NCBI RefSeq assembly: GCF_001436045.1
Contig: NZ_AZER01000016.1
Coordinates: 1 to 64,000 of the forward strand
DNA: 64,000 nt
Source of the DNA: Limosilactobacillus frumenti DSM 13145
GTDB lineage: Bacteria; Bacillota; Bacilli; Lactobacillales; Lactobacillaceae
Direction: 5' to 3'
The position numbers were made by a program, and so were the translations under genes. Each line of letters opens with the position of its first letter. Positions within the stretch are counted from its first letter, which is position 1. The notes beneath the pieces are model-generated. The model saw only the letters and a list, made by a program, of their open reading frames with translations, did no database searches and was not told where the DNA came from. Below are positions 35,039-43,601 of this stretch, piece after piece.

Positions 35039-37360
35039 ATGATCAATGCTCATTATCAATGGAAAATAACACAACTAACAAAGGATGAGCAGGGGTTAAT
35101 AGATGATTTGGCAAAACAAACAGGTTGCTCACCAATAATTGCCCAATTATTGATTTCAAAGGGTATTAAAACTCCTGAAGCAGTTCAAGCATTTATTCAC
35201 CCCGCAATCGACAGTATTCACGATCCACACCTGTTACACGATATGGACAAGGCAGTTGATCGAATCCAGCAGGCAATTGCGGACCAGGAACGAATCACGA
35301 TTTATGGCGATTATGATGCCGATGGAATCACTTCAACAGCGCTGATGTATGAAACCTTGCAAGACCTCGGTGCTGATGTTCACTATTACATTCCTGACCG
35401 GTTTAAGGATGGGTATGGACCTAATGCGGAAGTTTATCGGCAGATTGTTAATGATGGGACGAAACTCATTGTGACTGTTGATAATGGTGTTTCTGGAAAA
35501 GATGTGATTGACTCAGTAATGGGACAAGGAGTAGACGTGGTTGTCACAGATCATCACGAAATGCCTGGCGAATTGCCAAACGCTACAGCGATTGTTCACC
35601 CGCGCTTCCCAGGAAGCAAGTACCCTTTCCCTGACCTCTCTGGGGTGGGAGTTGCCTTTAAAGTCGCTTGGGCATTGACGGGAGAATTCCCTGAAGAGAT
35701 GTTGGACCTAGTTGCAATTGGTGAAATTGCTGATCTGGTATCTGTTAATGATGAAAATCGATCTTTGATTTCTTTTGGTATTCAAGCATTGCGTGCTGGT
35801 ACTCGTCCAGGTCTGCACGCGCTCGTAGATTTAAGCAATGTTAATGAACAAAACATCACTAGTACCGATATTGCATTCACCATTGCACCGCGACTGAATG
35901 CGTTAGGCAGAGTTAGCAATGCTAGCAAGGGTGTCGAATTACTGACGACTTTTGATGAGGCCACCGCCAAACAGTTAGCCCAGCAGGTGGAAAACGCTAA
36001 TGATAGGCGGAAACAATTGGTCGACCAAATTGTGAAGGAAGCACAACCAATTGTTGACAAGTTGATTGAGGCTGGTTCGCCAACGTTAATTGTTTTTGGA
36101 CATAACTGGCATCAAGGAGTGCTGGGTATCATTGCATCACGGATAGTTGAGCAAACTGGAAAACCGACAATTGTTGCTTCCGTCAATGATGGTGATGATG
36201 TTGCTAAAGGATCAGGACGCAGTGTTGATGGCTTCGACCTTTTTCAGGCATTAGATGGGCACCGTGATCTGATGACAACGTTTGGTGGCCACCCTGCTGC
36301 TTGTGGATTATCGTTTATGGCAAGTAACTTAGAACAGTTGCAAGATGCTTTAAATGACGAAGCGGCCAATCAGGGATTTAGTGGTCAGAAAAAGCAGTCA
36401 CTTCAAATTGCTGGTCAGCTCACTCCGACGGAAATTAGTAATCAACTATATGAGCAGCTAATGTTATTATCGCCATTTGGCCCTGATAATGATGAACCAA
36501 TCTTTGAGGTCGATACTAATTCAGTGACTGATGTTCGAACAATGGGACAGGATCATACTCATCTAAAATTTAAGGTTAATGGTGTTCAGGTGGTCGCCTT
36601 TAATAAGGGGGCGCTAGCTTCGCAGTTATCAGCTCAGTTTAAGGGACCACTGAAGCTTGCTGTGAAGATATCTGTCAATGAATGGCGAGGTAAGCGCAGT
36701 ATTCAATTGATGCTTGTCGATATTCAATTAGCAAATCCAGTAGTGGTTGATCAACGAACCAATCGCTTATCACCAACATTATTTAGTGCTCCTGGGTATT
36801 ATATTGTTTATGATCAGAAATTATTGGATAATATTAAAACGCACTTGCCAGCTGGGATGGCTATCAGTGCCGAGCAGGCGGTTCAAGTTGATTTTAGTAA
36901 TGCAACTTTGACAATTGTTGATTGTCCACCAAGTTTAGCCAGCTTTGAAGATCTTTTTAAGAATGGTAATACTGTTCCTTCGTTGATTCGCTTGCTTCTT
37001 TTTCAACCACATAGTATTTACCTGGCGGGGATGCCGAACCGTCAAGATTTTGCTAGTCTTTATCGTTTCTTATATGGTCAGCACAAACTAGATTTAGGCC
37101 AGTACTTCACGCCGCTTGCTAACTACCTAAAAATCAATGCAGAGAAACTAAAATGTATGATTAAAGTGTTTTCTGACGCAGGATTTGTTACAATTAATGA
37201 TGGCATTTTAAACTTAAGTAACCACTCAACCAAAGTTGACTTAAAACAGACTGACCAATATTTGAAAATGGCTGCTCAATATCGAGCGGAAAAGATCCTT
37301 CTGTTTAGCGACAGTAAAGAGGTTGCTGAGTGGTTGTTCAACTGTTTAAACGTTAAATAA
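35039..37360 (+). CDS. recJ: Single-strand-specific exonuclease RecJ
   Basis: 5'-3' single-strand DNA exonuclease in recombination and repair. DHH-family motifs: [12 protein letters not shown] (motif I), TVDNG (motif II), [12 protein letters not shown] (motif III) and the DHHA1 region [10 protein letters not shown]...FGGHPAACG. An OB-fold follows ([11 protein letters not shown]), then a C-terminal region of about 200 residues specific to Firmicute RecJ. 773 residues. apt follows 17 bases later, as in many Firmicutes. Confidence 0.95.
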   Translation: MINAHYQWKITQLTKDEQGLIDDLAKQTGCSPIIAQLLISKGIKTPEAVQAFIHPAIDSIHDPHLLHDMDKAVDRIQQAIADQERITIYGDYDADGITSTALMYETLQDLGADVHYYIPDRFKDGYGPNAEVYRQIVNDGTKLIVTVDNGVSGKDVIDSVMGQGVDVVVTDHHEMPGELPNATAIVHPRFPGSKYPFPDLSGVGVAFKVAWALTGEFPEEMLDLVAIGEIADLVSVNDENRSLISFGIQALRAGTRPGLHALVDLSNVNEQNITSTDIAFTIAPRLNALGRVSNASKGVELLTTFDEATAKQLAQQVENANDRRKQLVDQIVKEAQPIVDKLIEAGSPTLIVFGHNWHQGVLGIIASRIVEQTGKPTIVASVNDGDDVAKGSGRSVDGFDLFQALDGHRDLMTTFGGHPAACGLSFMASNLEQLQDALNDEAANQGFSGQKKQSLQIAGQLTPTEISNQLYEQLMLLSPFGPDNDEPIFEVDTNSVTDVRTMGQDHTHLKFKVNGVQVVAFNKGALASQLSAQFKGPLKLAVKISVNEWRGKRSIQLMLVDIQLANPVVVDQRTNRLSPTLFSAPGYYIVYDQKLLDNIKTHLPAGMAISAEQAVQVDFSNATLTIVDCPPSLASFEDLFKNGNTVPSLIRLLLFQPHSIYLAGMPNRQDFASLYRFLYGQHKLDLGQYFTPLANYLKINAEKLKCMIKVFSDAGFVTINDGILNLSNHSTKVDLKQTDQYLKMAAQYRAEKILLFSDSKEVAEWLFNCLNVK

Positions 37361-37377
37361 AGGAGAACATAACTTTT

Positions 37378-37896
37378 ATGACTTTAGACCTGTATAAATA
37401 TGTTGCAAGTATTCCTGATTATCCTGAAAAGGGGATCATTTTTCGTGACATTTTACCATTAATGGCTAACGGTAAGGCTTTTAAGCAAGCAACTGACGAA
37501 TTAGTTGCATATGCCAAGGACAAGCAAGTTGATATGGTAGTTGGACCTGAGGCCCGGGGCTTTATTGTTGGTTGCCCAATTGCTCGTGAGCTTCAAGTTG
37601 GTTTTGCCCCTGCGCGTAAGAAAGGGAAGTTACCGCGTAAGGCAATTTCATCCACTTATAAATTAGAATACGGAACGGCGACGTTGCAGATGGAAGCAGA
37701 TTCTATCAAGCCTGGCCAACGTGTTTTAGTTGTCGATGACTTACTTGCTACCGGGGGTACGATCTCGGCAACAATCGATATGGTGGAACGGATGGGCGGC
37801 AAAGTTGTTGGTTGTGCCTTTCTAATTGAGTTAAAGGATCTTCATGGTCGGGAAAAGATCAAAGACTACGATATGGAAGCATTAATGGAATTTTAG
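37378..37896 (+). CDS. apt: Adenine phosphoribosyltransferase
   Basis: Purine salvage enzyme that joins adenine and PRPP to make AMP. Seen: [14 protein letters not shown], the GPEARGFI segment and the PRPP-binding motif [14 protein letters not shown]. 172 residues, normal length. Ribosome site AAAGGAG. Co-transcribed with recJ; the unknown membrane protein gene follows after 15 bases. Confidence 0.97.
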   Translation: MTLDLYKYVASIPDYPEKGIIFRDILPLMANGKAFKQATDELVAYAKDKQVDMVVGPEARGFIVGCPIARELQVGFAPARKKGKLPRKAISSTYKLEYGTATLQMEADSIKPGQRVLVVDDLLATGGTISATIDMVERMGGKVVGCAFLIELKDLHGREKIKDYDMEALMEF

Positions 37897-37911
37897 ATTG
37901 GAGTATCTGTT

Positions 37912-38523
37912 ATGGTTTTCTTGATTATTCTTGGTGGCCTATTTCTGATTCTTGGTGGCTTTTACTTAGCAAATTCTTGGCAACAGTATCGAGAATGGAA
38001 GACAGGAACTATTATTGTTGTCCTGAGTATTGTTGCGATTGCTTTCGGAATTATCAAATTACCGGTATTTAATCACAACTCTTCTCAATCTAGCTCCAAT
38101 TCGAGCTCGGCCCAAGTTGCTTCTGGTAATAATTCCCTTTCTTTCTCTAATAAGAGTGGAATGAATGGCCAAGATCAAGATTCTGCTGTTCAAGAAAATA
38201 AAGCAATGGCGGTACTACGTCAACTGCAAAAGGGCTACTCCAAGTTTGGAACAGTGGACTATTCAGCTAAGAGCAAGACCTTTAAGATTACCCCAACTAA
38301 TGATGATACCGTTGAGGCACTGAAGGCTTTGGCCCAGGATCCAAGTCAGGCTGAACAAATGGGTTGGTCTAACTTGACTAAGTCGATCAAAACTAATTCT
38401 AAGGATATTTCAAAGGTCCTTGGGAATGGCTATTCTATTAGCATTGTTAATCCTTCTGATAGTAGCCAGACGATGTATAAGGCTACTGATGGACGGACGG
38501 CATATGATATTGCAAATCAATAA
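37912..38523 (+). CDS. Membrane-anchored protein of unknown function
   Basis: 203 residues, not recognised. Two hydrophobic helices (about 2-20 and 36-56) are followed by a Ser/Asn-rich linker (HNSSQSSSNSSS, about 59-75) and a domain of about 110 residues that is probably outside the cell. Short lysine-rich segments (SAKSKTFKITP, LTKSIKTNSKD) may form a small alpha/beta fold. No catalytic motif. The start follows the apt stop codon by 15 bases with TTGGAG upstream, so it is the tail of the recJ-apt transcript. Confidence 0.72.
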   Translation: MVFLIILGGLFLILGGFYLANSWQQYREWKTGTIIVVLSIVAIAFGIIKLPVFNHNSSQSSSNSSSAQVASGNNSLSFSNKSGMNGQDQDSAVQENKAMAVLRQLQKGYSKFGTVDYSAKSKTFKITPTNDDTVEALKALAQDPSQAEQMGWSNLTKSIKTNSKDISKVLGNGYSISIVNPSDSSQTMYKATDGRTAYDIANQ

Positions 38524-38541
38524 TTATAAATTATTCAGCGC

Positions 38542-38570
38542 TTTACGAAGTTAGTGAACTTTGTTAAAAT
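38542..38570 (+). promoter_or_regulatory. Promoter of tRNA-Ser
   Basis: -35 TTTACG (38542-38547), 17-base spacer, -10 TAAAAT (38565-38570). It ends 16 bases before the mature tRNA 5' end. Confidence 0.7.
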
Positions 38571-38586
38571 AAGAGCGTTGAATTAT

Positions 38587-38675
38587 GGAGAGTTGGCAGA
38601 GTGGTAATGCACCGGACTCGAAATCCGGCGAACCCGTGTAGAGCGGGCGCGCAGGTTCAAATCCTGTACTCTCCT
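38587..38675 (+). tRNA. tRNA-Ser (anticodon CGA)
   Basis: Class II tRNA. The acceptor stem GGAGAGT pairs with ACTCTCC; the anticodon stem CCGGA/TCCGG encloses loop CTCGAAA with anticodon CGA; a long variable arm CCCG-N7-CGGG is typical of Ser; and the T arm GCAGG-TTCAAAT-CCTGT is present. CCA is not encoded and the discriminator position is T, which is unusual for tRNA-Ser (normally G). It reads UCG codons. Single gene with its own promoter and a terminator after 27 bases. Confidence 0.93.
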
Positions 38676-38701
38676 TTATTATAAAAGCGTGTAAAAACGC
38701 A

Positions 38702-38747
38702 AATAGCTGTAATTCCTTGATATATAAGGGATTACAGCTATTTTTTA
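38702..38747 (+). terminator. Terminator downstream of tRNA-Ser
   Basis: AATAGCTGTAATTCCTT (38702-38718) pairs over 17 positions with AAGGGATTACAGCTATT, followed by a T run. Confidence 0.85.
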
Positions 38748-39234
38748 TTTTTTAAAAACGTATAAAAACGGGTGAAGCAGTGAGGTTGGGTACCAAATGG
38801 GTACCATTTTACATCTTCAAACTAATTTGAACTATGAGTTTTGATTGAAAATCACCCCGAAGTATTAAATGACGACCAGGTTCCCTTTAATTGGTAAGGC
38901 CATCTGGTAAAAAGTGTTCGCCTCAAGGTCTGACCGCCTTTAATGACCCTAACAGAATGCTGAACTAGATTATCTTTGATAATGGTGCATAATCCTCCCA
39001 GTTAGCTAAGATGAGACATATTAAGATATCCACACTCAACTTGAAAACGAGACATAAATAGGAACTGTAACGAATTCTATCTGAAAGATCAACTAATTAA
39101 CCAATCGCTGTTCTATCTATACCAAGCTGTTCAAACAATTAGTGTCAGGCTACGCAGCTATACCAGGCAGCACAAAATGTTGTCATTTTTTAGTTTCGTA
39201 TCCGTATTGTACTTGAATTTAAAAATTGAGTATA
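38748..39234. other. Gene-free stretch, possible integration scar
   Basis: About 490 bases without a credible gene. Near its left end TGGGTACCA occurs twice, at 38787-38795 and 38798-38806, 11 bases apart, after two copies of TAAAAACG. The rest carries short open fragments with no start and ribosome site: one on the minus strand around 38990-38860, and one on the plus strand at about 39048-39240 (including NQSLFYLYQAV). Position behind a tRNA gene and the decayed look suggest the leftover of an integrated element; no integrase or transposase could be identified. Confidence 0.45.
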
Positions 39235-39618
39235 TTATCTAACCATCATCCCAGTGAGATAATCAATTACCCAAACTAGCCAAGCAATAACGGCATAATT
39301 GCGTAAAGCTGAAGGCAATTGATTGGATTGTTTCTTCCATTGTCTTATTACCATAACTAACAAGATCAACATAAGGAATAATGCAAGATATCCTAACAGG
39401 CTATGAAAAACAAACATTGGTGTTACCTTAGTTTTGGTTTGTTGACCGACCAAGAAAAACAATAAGGTGCCGACAAAATCGCAAAGCCAACTGACGGTTA
39501 AGCCTATAACATGGGATTTACGAAGTTGCTTACGCATTTTAAAAATGCTCCATGTGTATAAGATTAATGCAATGGTAGTTAAAATAATTGCTGCAAATAA
39601 CATAGATACAACTGACAT
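39235..39618 (-). CDS. HsmA-family four-helix membrane protein
   Basis: 127 residues with four predicted transmembrane helices. The pattern IILTTIALILYTWSIF, then a basic loop, then a helix with LCDFVGTLLFF matches the TIGR03987/HsmA-type membrane proteins, small four-helix proteins of unclear function. The assignment is by pattern recall only. The ATG at 39618 (MSVVSMLFAA) is preferred because TAGGAGG lies 8 bases upstream. An ATG 57 bases earlier has none. A 12-base perfect palindrome (AATAGTACTATT, 39655-39666) lies in its upstream region. Transcribed alone. Confidence 0.65.
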   Translation of the reverse strand: MSVVSMLFAAIILTTIALILYTWSIFKMRKQLRKSHVIGLTVSWLCDFVGTLLFFLVGQQTKTKVTPMFVFHSLLGYLALFLMLILLVMVIRQWKKQSNQLPSALRNYAVIAWLVWVIDYLTGMMVR

Positions 39619-39722
39619 TTTATATCCTCCTAAAAATACGCTTTCATTATCAATAATAGTACTATTAGGCGACATATATAAACATTTGTATCAATGGTGT
39701 TGTTTGATTTGATAGAGAAGTA

Positions 39723-39861
39723 TTGACAATGTATATAAATTGGCCCACTATAATGCTCTTTAAGTATGCAAATGAAATAGAAAATTCATCTAATACAGGG
39801 GTGAAGTTAACGTATAACATATAGCCCCAGAGTTAATTTGCAACTCTGGGGCTATACGTTA
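39723..39861 (+). other. Orphan promoter-like pair followed by a long inverted repeat
   Basis: TTGACA (39723-39728) and TATAAT (39749-39754) are separated by 20 bases, longer than ideal. No gene follows on this strand. At 39820-39856 TATAGCCCCAGAGTT and its perfect 15-base complement face each other across 7 bases, with extra TAACG/CGTTA pairing further out. No T run follows on either strand, so it is not an ordinary intrinsic terminator. It could be a small RNA with a stable 3' hairpin, or the remnant of a mobile element. Confidence 0.4.
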
Positions 39862-39890
39862 GCTTATATTTAAGCCTCGTTTTTTATTAA

Positions 39891-40379
39891 TTATTTATTA
39901 CGTAAGCTGGGAATCTGAACATCATTCGTGGTGTTAGGGCTCCACCATCCGTGCTTGTTAATATAACCACTTGGTAAGCAGGTAATGACCAAGTAAACAA
40001 TTTCCAGCACAGCCATTAAACCAGTGCAGAATCCATTATCAATGTTTCCCAAGATAATGGAAAGTAACCAAAAACCTAACACAAACCACCCAGATAGGCC
40101 AGCGTCGCGTAATCGGCGTACTGTAATGGCGATGGATGGAAATATCGTGGCAATAGAGAAAATTATGGTAATAATTACCAAAATGACAGCAGTTCCAAGA
40201 CCTTCAGTTGTTCCTTGAATTAATGAACCAATTGATGAAATGCCAGAAGCCATCATTAATAGACATAGGATGACATAGATGATTACGTTCACCAACACAG
40301 GCCACCAATAATCAGCACGGGTGGAAGTTGCCTGGTACTTAAATGCGTTTTGCCAGTAGTATTTATACGCTCTAAACAT
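39891..40379 (-). CDS. DUF805 family membrane protein
   Basis: 162 residues, matching DUF805 by the N-terminal YKYYWQNAFKYQATSTRADYWW signature (aromatic, with the conserved R-x-x-YWW) and the central TVRRLRDAGLSGWF motif. Four transmembrane helices are predicted. The function of the family is unknown; members are common as accessory genes in lactobacilli and other bacteria. AAAGGAGG lies 8 bases before the ATG. The next gene downstream is about 270 bases away, beyond the long inverted repeat. Confidence 0.85.
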   Translation of the reverse strand: MFRAYKYYWQNAFKYQATSTRADYWWPVLVNVIIYVILCLLMMASGISSIGSLIQGTTEGLGTAVILVIITIIFSIATIFPSIAITVRRLRDAGLSGWFVLGFWLLSIILGNIDNGFCTGLMAVLEIVYLVITCLPSGYINKHGWWSPNTTNDVQIPSLRNK

Positions 40380-40439
40380 TATGTATTCCTCCTTTAAACA
40401 GCTACTAATATATCATACTGTTAACAAGAAAAGATATGA

Positions 40440-40874
40440 TTATTTCCAAGAGTATTGGTAGTAATTACTATGCTTTGATTTACCAATTATCGCATGGCCT
40501 GTGCGAATGGTGGCCTTGAGTCCGTGATGTGCTTGCCGCTTGGTTATTAGGTGATTATTTTGCAAAACTTGGATCGCCAGTCCCTGAACCTGGTCCAGAA
40601 TGCGCGTCTTGTCTGCTTTGTTCATTGTGCTAAAACTATTTTTGACTTCAACGACGATGTGGTCATGCCCGGTATATTTAATTTTCTTAATGAATTTAGC
40701 ATAATCATAGTTGCCTGGATCATCATTGGCATACGCTTGGTGAGTTGCTAGATCTTGCTTGAGTTCATGATTAGCAATTGTTTGTTGACGATTGGCCGCA
40801 TCAGCTGGTGTAGCAATCATCCAGACTAATAATGGTATGATTATTATTGCAAACGTTTTGATGGTGATTTTCAA
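40440..40874 (-). CDS. Small secreted protein of unknown function
   Basis: 144 residues with a clear signal peptide: short basic N-terminus, hydrophobic core FAIIIIPLLVWMIA, and a probable cleavage after ADA (about residue 26). The mature part is rich in Lys, His, Asp and Gln and contains a strand-forming HDHIVVEVKNSF segment. Not recognised. Start codon is TTG, with AAGGGG about 8 bases upstream. It lies alone between DUF805 and the divergent RNase HI gene. It could be an extracellular binding or inhibitory protein; there is no evidence for either. Confidence 0.7.
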   Translation of the reverse strand: MKITIKTFAIIIIPLLVWMIATPADAANRQQTIANHELKQDLATHQAYANDDPGNYDYAKFIKKIKYTGHDHIVVEVKNSFSTMNKADKTRILDQVQGLAIQVLQNNHLITKRQAHHGLKATIRTGHAIIGKSKHSNYYQYSWK

Positions 40875-40932
40875 GTTAACCCCTTCTTTGTCTTTGTGTC
40901 TAGCAGTTTAATTGAAAAGCGAGGGTAAATGG

Positions 40933-40961
40933 TTAAAATAGGTCCCTGATTCCGCTATAAT
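40933..40961 (+). promoter_or_regulatory. Promoter of the RNase HI-mvaS pair
   Basis: -10 TATAAT (40956-40961) with a weak -35 TTAAAA (40933-40938) and a 17-base spacer. It lies 30 bases before the RNase HI start. Confidence 0.55.
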
Positions 40962-40990
40962 AATTGTATTATCCTTTTGGGGAGTTGAAA

Positions 40991-41662
40991 ATGAGCAAAA
41001 AATATTATGCGGTCAAGCAAGGCCATCATCCGGGAATTTATTTGACATGGGCTGATTGTCAAAAACAAGTGAGTGGCTTTTCTGGAGCGGTTTACAAAAG
41101 TTTTACCACCCGTAGCGAAGCTGAAACTTGGTTAAAACCATCTCAAGCGGTGCACGATCAACCCGATGATGCTGCTGATGTGATCTATGTATTTACCGAT
41201 GGTGGTTCACGAAATCATGGTAATAAACAAGGCCAGCATGTAAAGCAAACTGACAAAGCGGCCTGGGCACTTTTAATTATGAAAAATGGTCAAAAATTTA
41301 CATCCACTGGTGGCGAATATGGGGCCACGAATAATCGGATGGAATTGATGGCTTTACGTAATGCATTGTACATTCTTGTTAAAAATGGCAAGCAGGACGA
41401 GAAAATTATTGCAACTTTAGATTCCCATTATGTTCTCGACCCGATCATGCAGGGATGGTTACAAAGTTGGCAGCGGCATAATTGGCGTACAAGTTCTGGA
41501 AGTGCGGTTGCAAATAAGCAGTTGTGGTTGCAAATCATGCAACTGTTACCTCAATTTAGGCATCTTCGTTTTCAATGGACGAAGGGTCACGCCGATAATG
41601 ATGGAAATATTACAGTTGACCACTTATTAAATCAAACAATGGATAATATGGAGGCACACTAA
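40991..41662 (+). CDS. Ribonuclease HI with N-terminal viroplasmin-type domain
   Basis: Cuts RNA in RNA-DNA hybrids. The N-terminal part (about 1-50, YYAVKQGHHPGIYLTWADCQ...SGAVYKSFTT) is the hybrid-binding domain also found in eukaryotic RNase H1 and caulimovirus viroplasmin. The catalytic domain (about 64-223) has the acidic set in VFTDGGS, NRMELMA, LDSHYVLD and KGHADNDGN. The ATG at 40991 has GGGGAG upstream. 223 residues. The stop codon overlaps the mvaS start as TAATG, so translation is coupled. Confidence 0.92.
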   Translation: MSKKYYAVKQGHHPGIYLTWADCQKQVSGFSGAVYKSFTTRSEAETWLKPSQAVHDQPDDAADVIYVFTDGGSRNHGNKQGQHVKQTDKAAWALLIMKNGQKFTSTGGEYGATNNRMELMALRNALYILVKNGKQDEKIIATLDSHYVLDPIMQGWLQSWQRHNWRTSSGSAVANKQLWLQIMQLLPQFRHLRFQWTKGHADNDGNITVDHLLNQTMDNMEAH

Positions 41663-42819
41663 TGCAAGTTGGAATTGACAAAATGGCTTTTGCTACGACT
41701 GATGAGTACGTGGACTTACGTGAATTAGCTCGCACTCGGGGGGATGAACCTGATAAGTACACAATTGGGATTGGTCAGGACCAGCAGGCAGTTGTTCCAC
41801 CAACTCAGGATATCGTAACTTTGGGTGCAAGGGCAGCTGCTAAGTTGCTAACAGCTGAAGATAAGCGACACCTGTCAACGATTATTGTGGCTACTGAGTC
41901 AGGAATCGACAATTCAAAAGCTAGTGCAATTTATATTAAACATCTATTAGGCCTCGACGATTTTGTGCGCGCTGTGGAATTGAAAGAAGCATGCTATTCT
42001 GGTACTGCTGGAGTTCAGTTTGCAAAGGGATTAGTAACCATGAATCCTCAATCAACAGTCTTAGTAATTGCCGCTGACATTGCCCGCTATGGATTGGCCA
42101 CACCGGGGGAGGTAACTCAAGGTGCCGGGGCCGTTGCAATGTTAATTTCGACTAATCCACGAGTCCTTTCACTTGAAGATACCAGCGTTTCATATACGAA
42201 AGATGTAATGGACTTTTGGCGGCCACTATATGCTACTGAAGCCCATGTGGATGGTAAATATTCAACGAATGTGTATATCGAGTTTTTCTTGCAGTGTTGG
42301 CAACGGTACCAGCAGATCACTGGTCATCAGTTAGCTGACTTCGCTGCACTGACTTTTCATCTTCCCTTTACGAAGATGGGTAAGAAAGCTTTAGAAGGCT
42401 TGCTTCAGGCTGACCAGTCAGCAGTTGCCGAAACCCTCCGCTCCCAATTGACAGCTAGTCAGATTTATAGTCGAAAGGTTGGTAACCTGTACACTGGTTC
42501 TCTCTATCTTGGTCTAATGTCTCTGTTACAAAATGGCACTGTTAATGCTGGCGACCGAATCGGCTTATTTTCATATGGCTCCGGTGCAGAGGGTGAATTC
42601 TATACTGGAATTGTTCAACCTCAATTTAAGAAATATTTGAATGATGTGGCTGATGACTTGGGAGCTCGTCAACGGGTTTCCGTTGGGCAGTATGAACAAG
42701 AATTCAATGCGCAACTTGGTTTAAACCAGGCTGACATTGCTTTTGACCTCAGTAATGACCATGAAACCTTTGTTTTAGCTGGTCAAAAGAACCATCAGCG
42801 TATTTATCGTCGTCAATAA
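41662..42819 (+). CDS. mvaS: Hydroxymethylglutaryl-CoA synthase
   Basis: Second enzyme of the mevalonate pathway, condensing acetyl-CoA and acetoacetyl-CoA; it feeds isoprenoid synthesis and thus the undecaprenyl phosphate made by UppS. Seen: QVGIDKMAFATTDEYVDL start, the catalytic Cys in ELKEACYSGTAG, the catalytic Glu in VATESGID, and HLPFTKMGKKAL with the active-site His. 385 residues. Its ribosome site GGAGG lies inside the 3' end of the RNase HI gene. Confidence 0.96.
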   Translation: MQVGIDKMAFATTDEYVDLRELARTRGDEPDKYTIGIGQDQQAVVPPTQDIVTLGARAAAKLLTAEDKRHLSTIIVATESGIDNSKASAIYIKHLLGLDDFVRAVELKEACYSGTAGVQFAKGLVTMNPQSTVLVIAADIARYGLATPGEVTQGAGAVAMLISTNPRVLSLEDTSVSYTKDVMDFWRPLYATEAHVDGKYSTNVYIEFFLQCWQRYQQITGHQLADFAALTFHLPFTKMGKKALEGLLQADQSAVAETLRSQLTASQIYSRKVGNLYTGSLYLGLMSLLQNGTVNAGDRIGLFSYGSGAEGEFYTGIVQPQFKKYLNDVADDLGARQRVSVGQYEQEFNAQLGLNQADIAFDLSNDHETFVLAGQKNHQRIYRRQ

Positions 42820-42822
42820 AAG

Positions 42823-42857
42823 AAGCGGCCAAACTTTAGATAGCTTGGTCGCTTTGT
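42823..42857. terminator. Bidirectional terminator between mvaS and lexA
   Basis: AAGCGGCCAA pairs with TTGGTCGCTT (one wobble) around a 12-base loop. It separates the two convergent genes. Confidence 0.7.
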
Positions 42858-42859
42858 TA

Positions 42860-43495
42860 TTAGAAGATGTGACTCCGGTATAGGCCGATAACTTTACCAA
42901 GAATGGTGACCTTATCCAGAAAGATAGGATCCATCGTGTCATTTTCTGGTTGAAGACGGAAGCGCCTCTTGGATCGTTCTTTGAAAAACCGTTTGCAGGT
43001 TGCTTCGTTATCTTCATTCATTGCAATCACAATATCACCATTTTTAGCGGTTGACTGTTTTTTCACAATTACATCATCACCATTAAAAATGCCAGCTTTA
43101 ATCATACTAGTACCGCGGATTTTCAACATGAAAATATCAGTTGGATTTTTAATATTAGGTGGCATTGGGAAATAGTCAGTGGCATTTTCAACGGCTAAGA
43201 TTGGTTTCCCAGCAGTGACTACACCGAGCATTGGAATTTCCTTTTGAAGAGGACGAACGCCTAAGACATCCAGACCTTTGGGGGTAATTTCAAGCGCCCG
43301 GGGCTTAGAAGGGTCTTTTTCCAAGAACCCCTTTTTCATTAAATTAGTTAGGTGTGAGTGGACGGTTGAAGTAGATGAAAGGCCAATTGCGGCGCAAATT
43401 TCGCGTACCGTAGGTGGATACCCGTGCTCCTCCACATGTTTATAGATATAATTTAGAACAGCCAGTTGTTTCTGACTTGCCGTTTGCGGTAACAT
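42860..43495 (-). CDS. lexA: SOS-response repressor LexA
   Basis: Represses DNA-damage genes and cleaves itself when RecA is activated. N-terminal winged helix (about 1-70, [24 protein letters not shown]); cleavage site Ala95-Gly96 in VVTAGKPI; catalytic Ser130 in [11 protein letters not shown]; and Lys168 in ATCKRFF. 211 residues. AGGTG precedes the ATG. An SOS box lies in its upstream region, so it should control itself. Confidence 0.97.
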   Translation of the reverse strand: MLPQTASQKQLAVLNYIYKHVEEHGYPPTVREICAAIGLSSTSTVHSHLTNLMKKGFLEKDPSKPRALEITPKGLDVLGVRPLQKEIPMLGVVTAGKPILAVENATDYFPMPPNIKNPTDIFMLKIRGTSMIKAGIFNGDDVIVKKQSTAKNGDIVIAMNEDNEATCKRFFKERSKRRFRLQPENDTMDPIFLDKVTILGKVIGLYRSHIF

Positions 43496-43554
43496 GATGA
43501 CACCTCATTATGAATTACTTATGATGTTAGAATATCATACTATTTATACCATTT

Positions 43555-43568
43555 CAAACGTACGTTCG
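43555..43568. promoter_or_regulatory. LexA (SOS) box shared by lexA and ynzC
   Basis: CAAACGTACGTTCG matches the Gram-positive box CGAACRNRYGTTCG at every defined base but the second. It lies in the 139-base divergent region, 60 bases upstream of the lexA start and just before the -35 box of ynzC. Confidence 0.8.
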
Positions 43569-43572
43569 TCGC

Positions 43573-43601
43573 TTGAAAACTGGTGGTAATTTGGCTACCA
43601 T
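43573..43601 (+). promoter_or_regulatory. Promoter of ynzC
   Basis: -35 TTGAAA (43573-43578), 17-base spacer, -10 TACCAT (43596-43601). Just behind it is a second palindrome, TGAACATGTTCA (43602-43613), whose half-sites are too close together for a standard LexA box. Confidence 0.6.

Noticed and set aside
38970-39005. Tiny ORF with GGAGG upstream on the minus strand (MHHYQR)
   Set aside because: Spacing between GGAGG and ATG is too short and the product is six residues; no attenuator structure follows.
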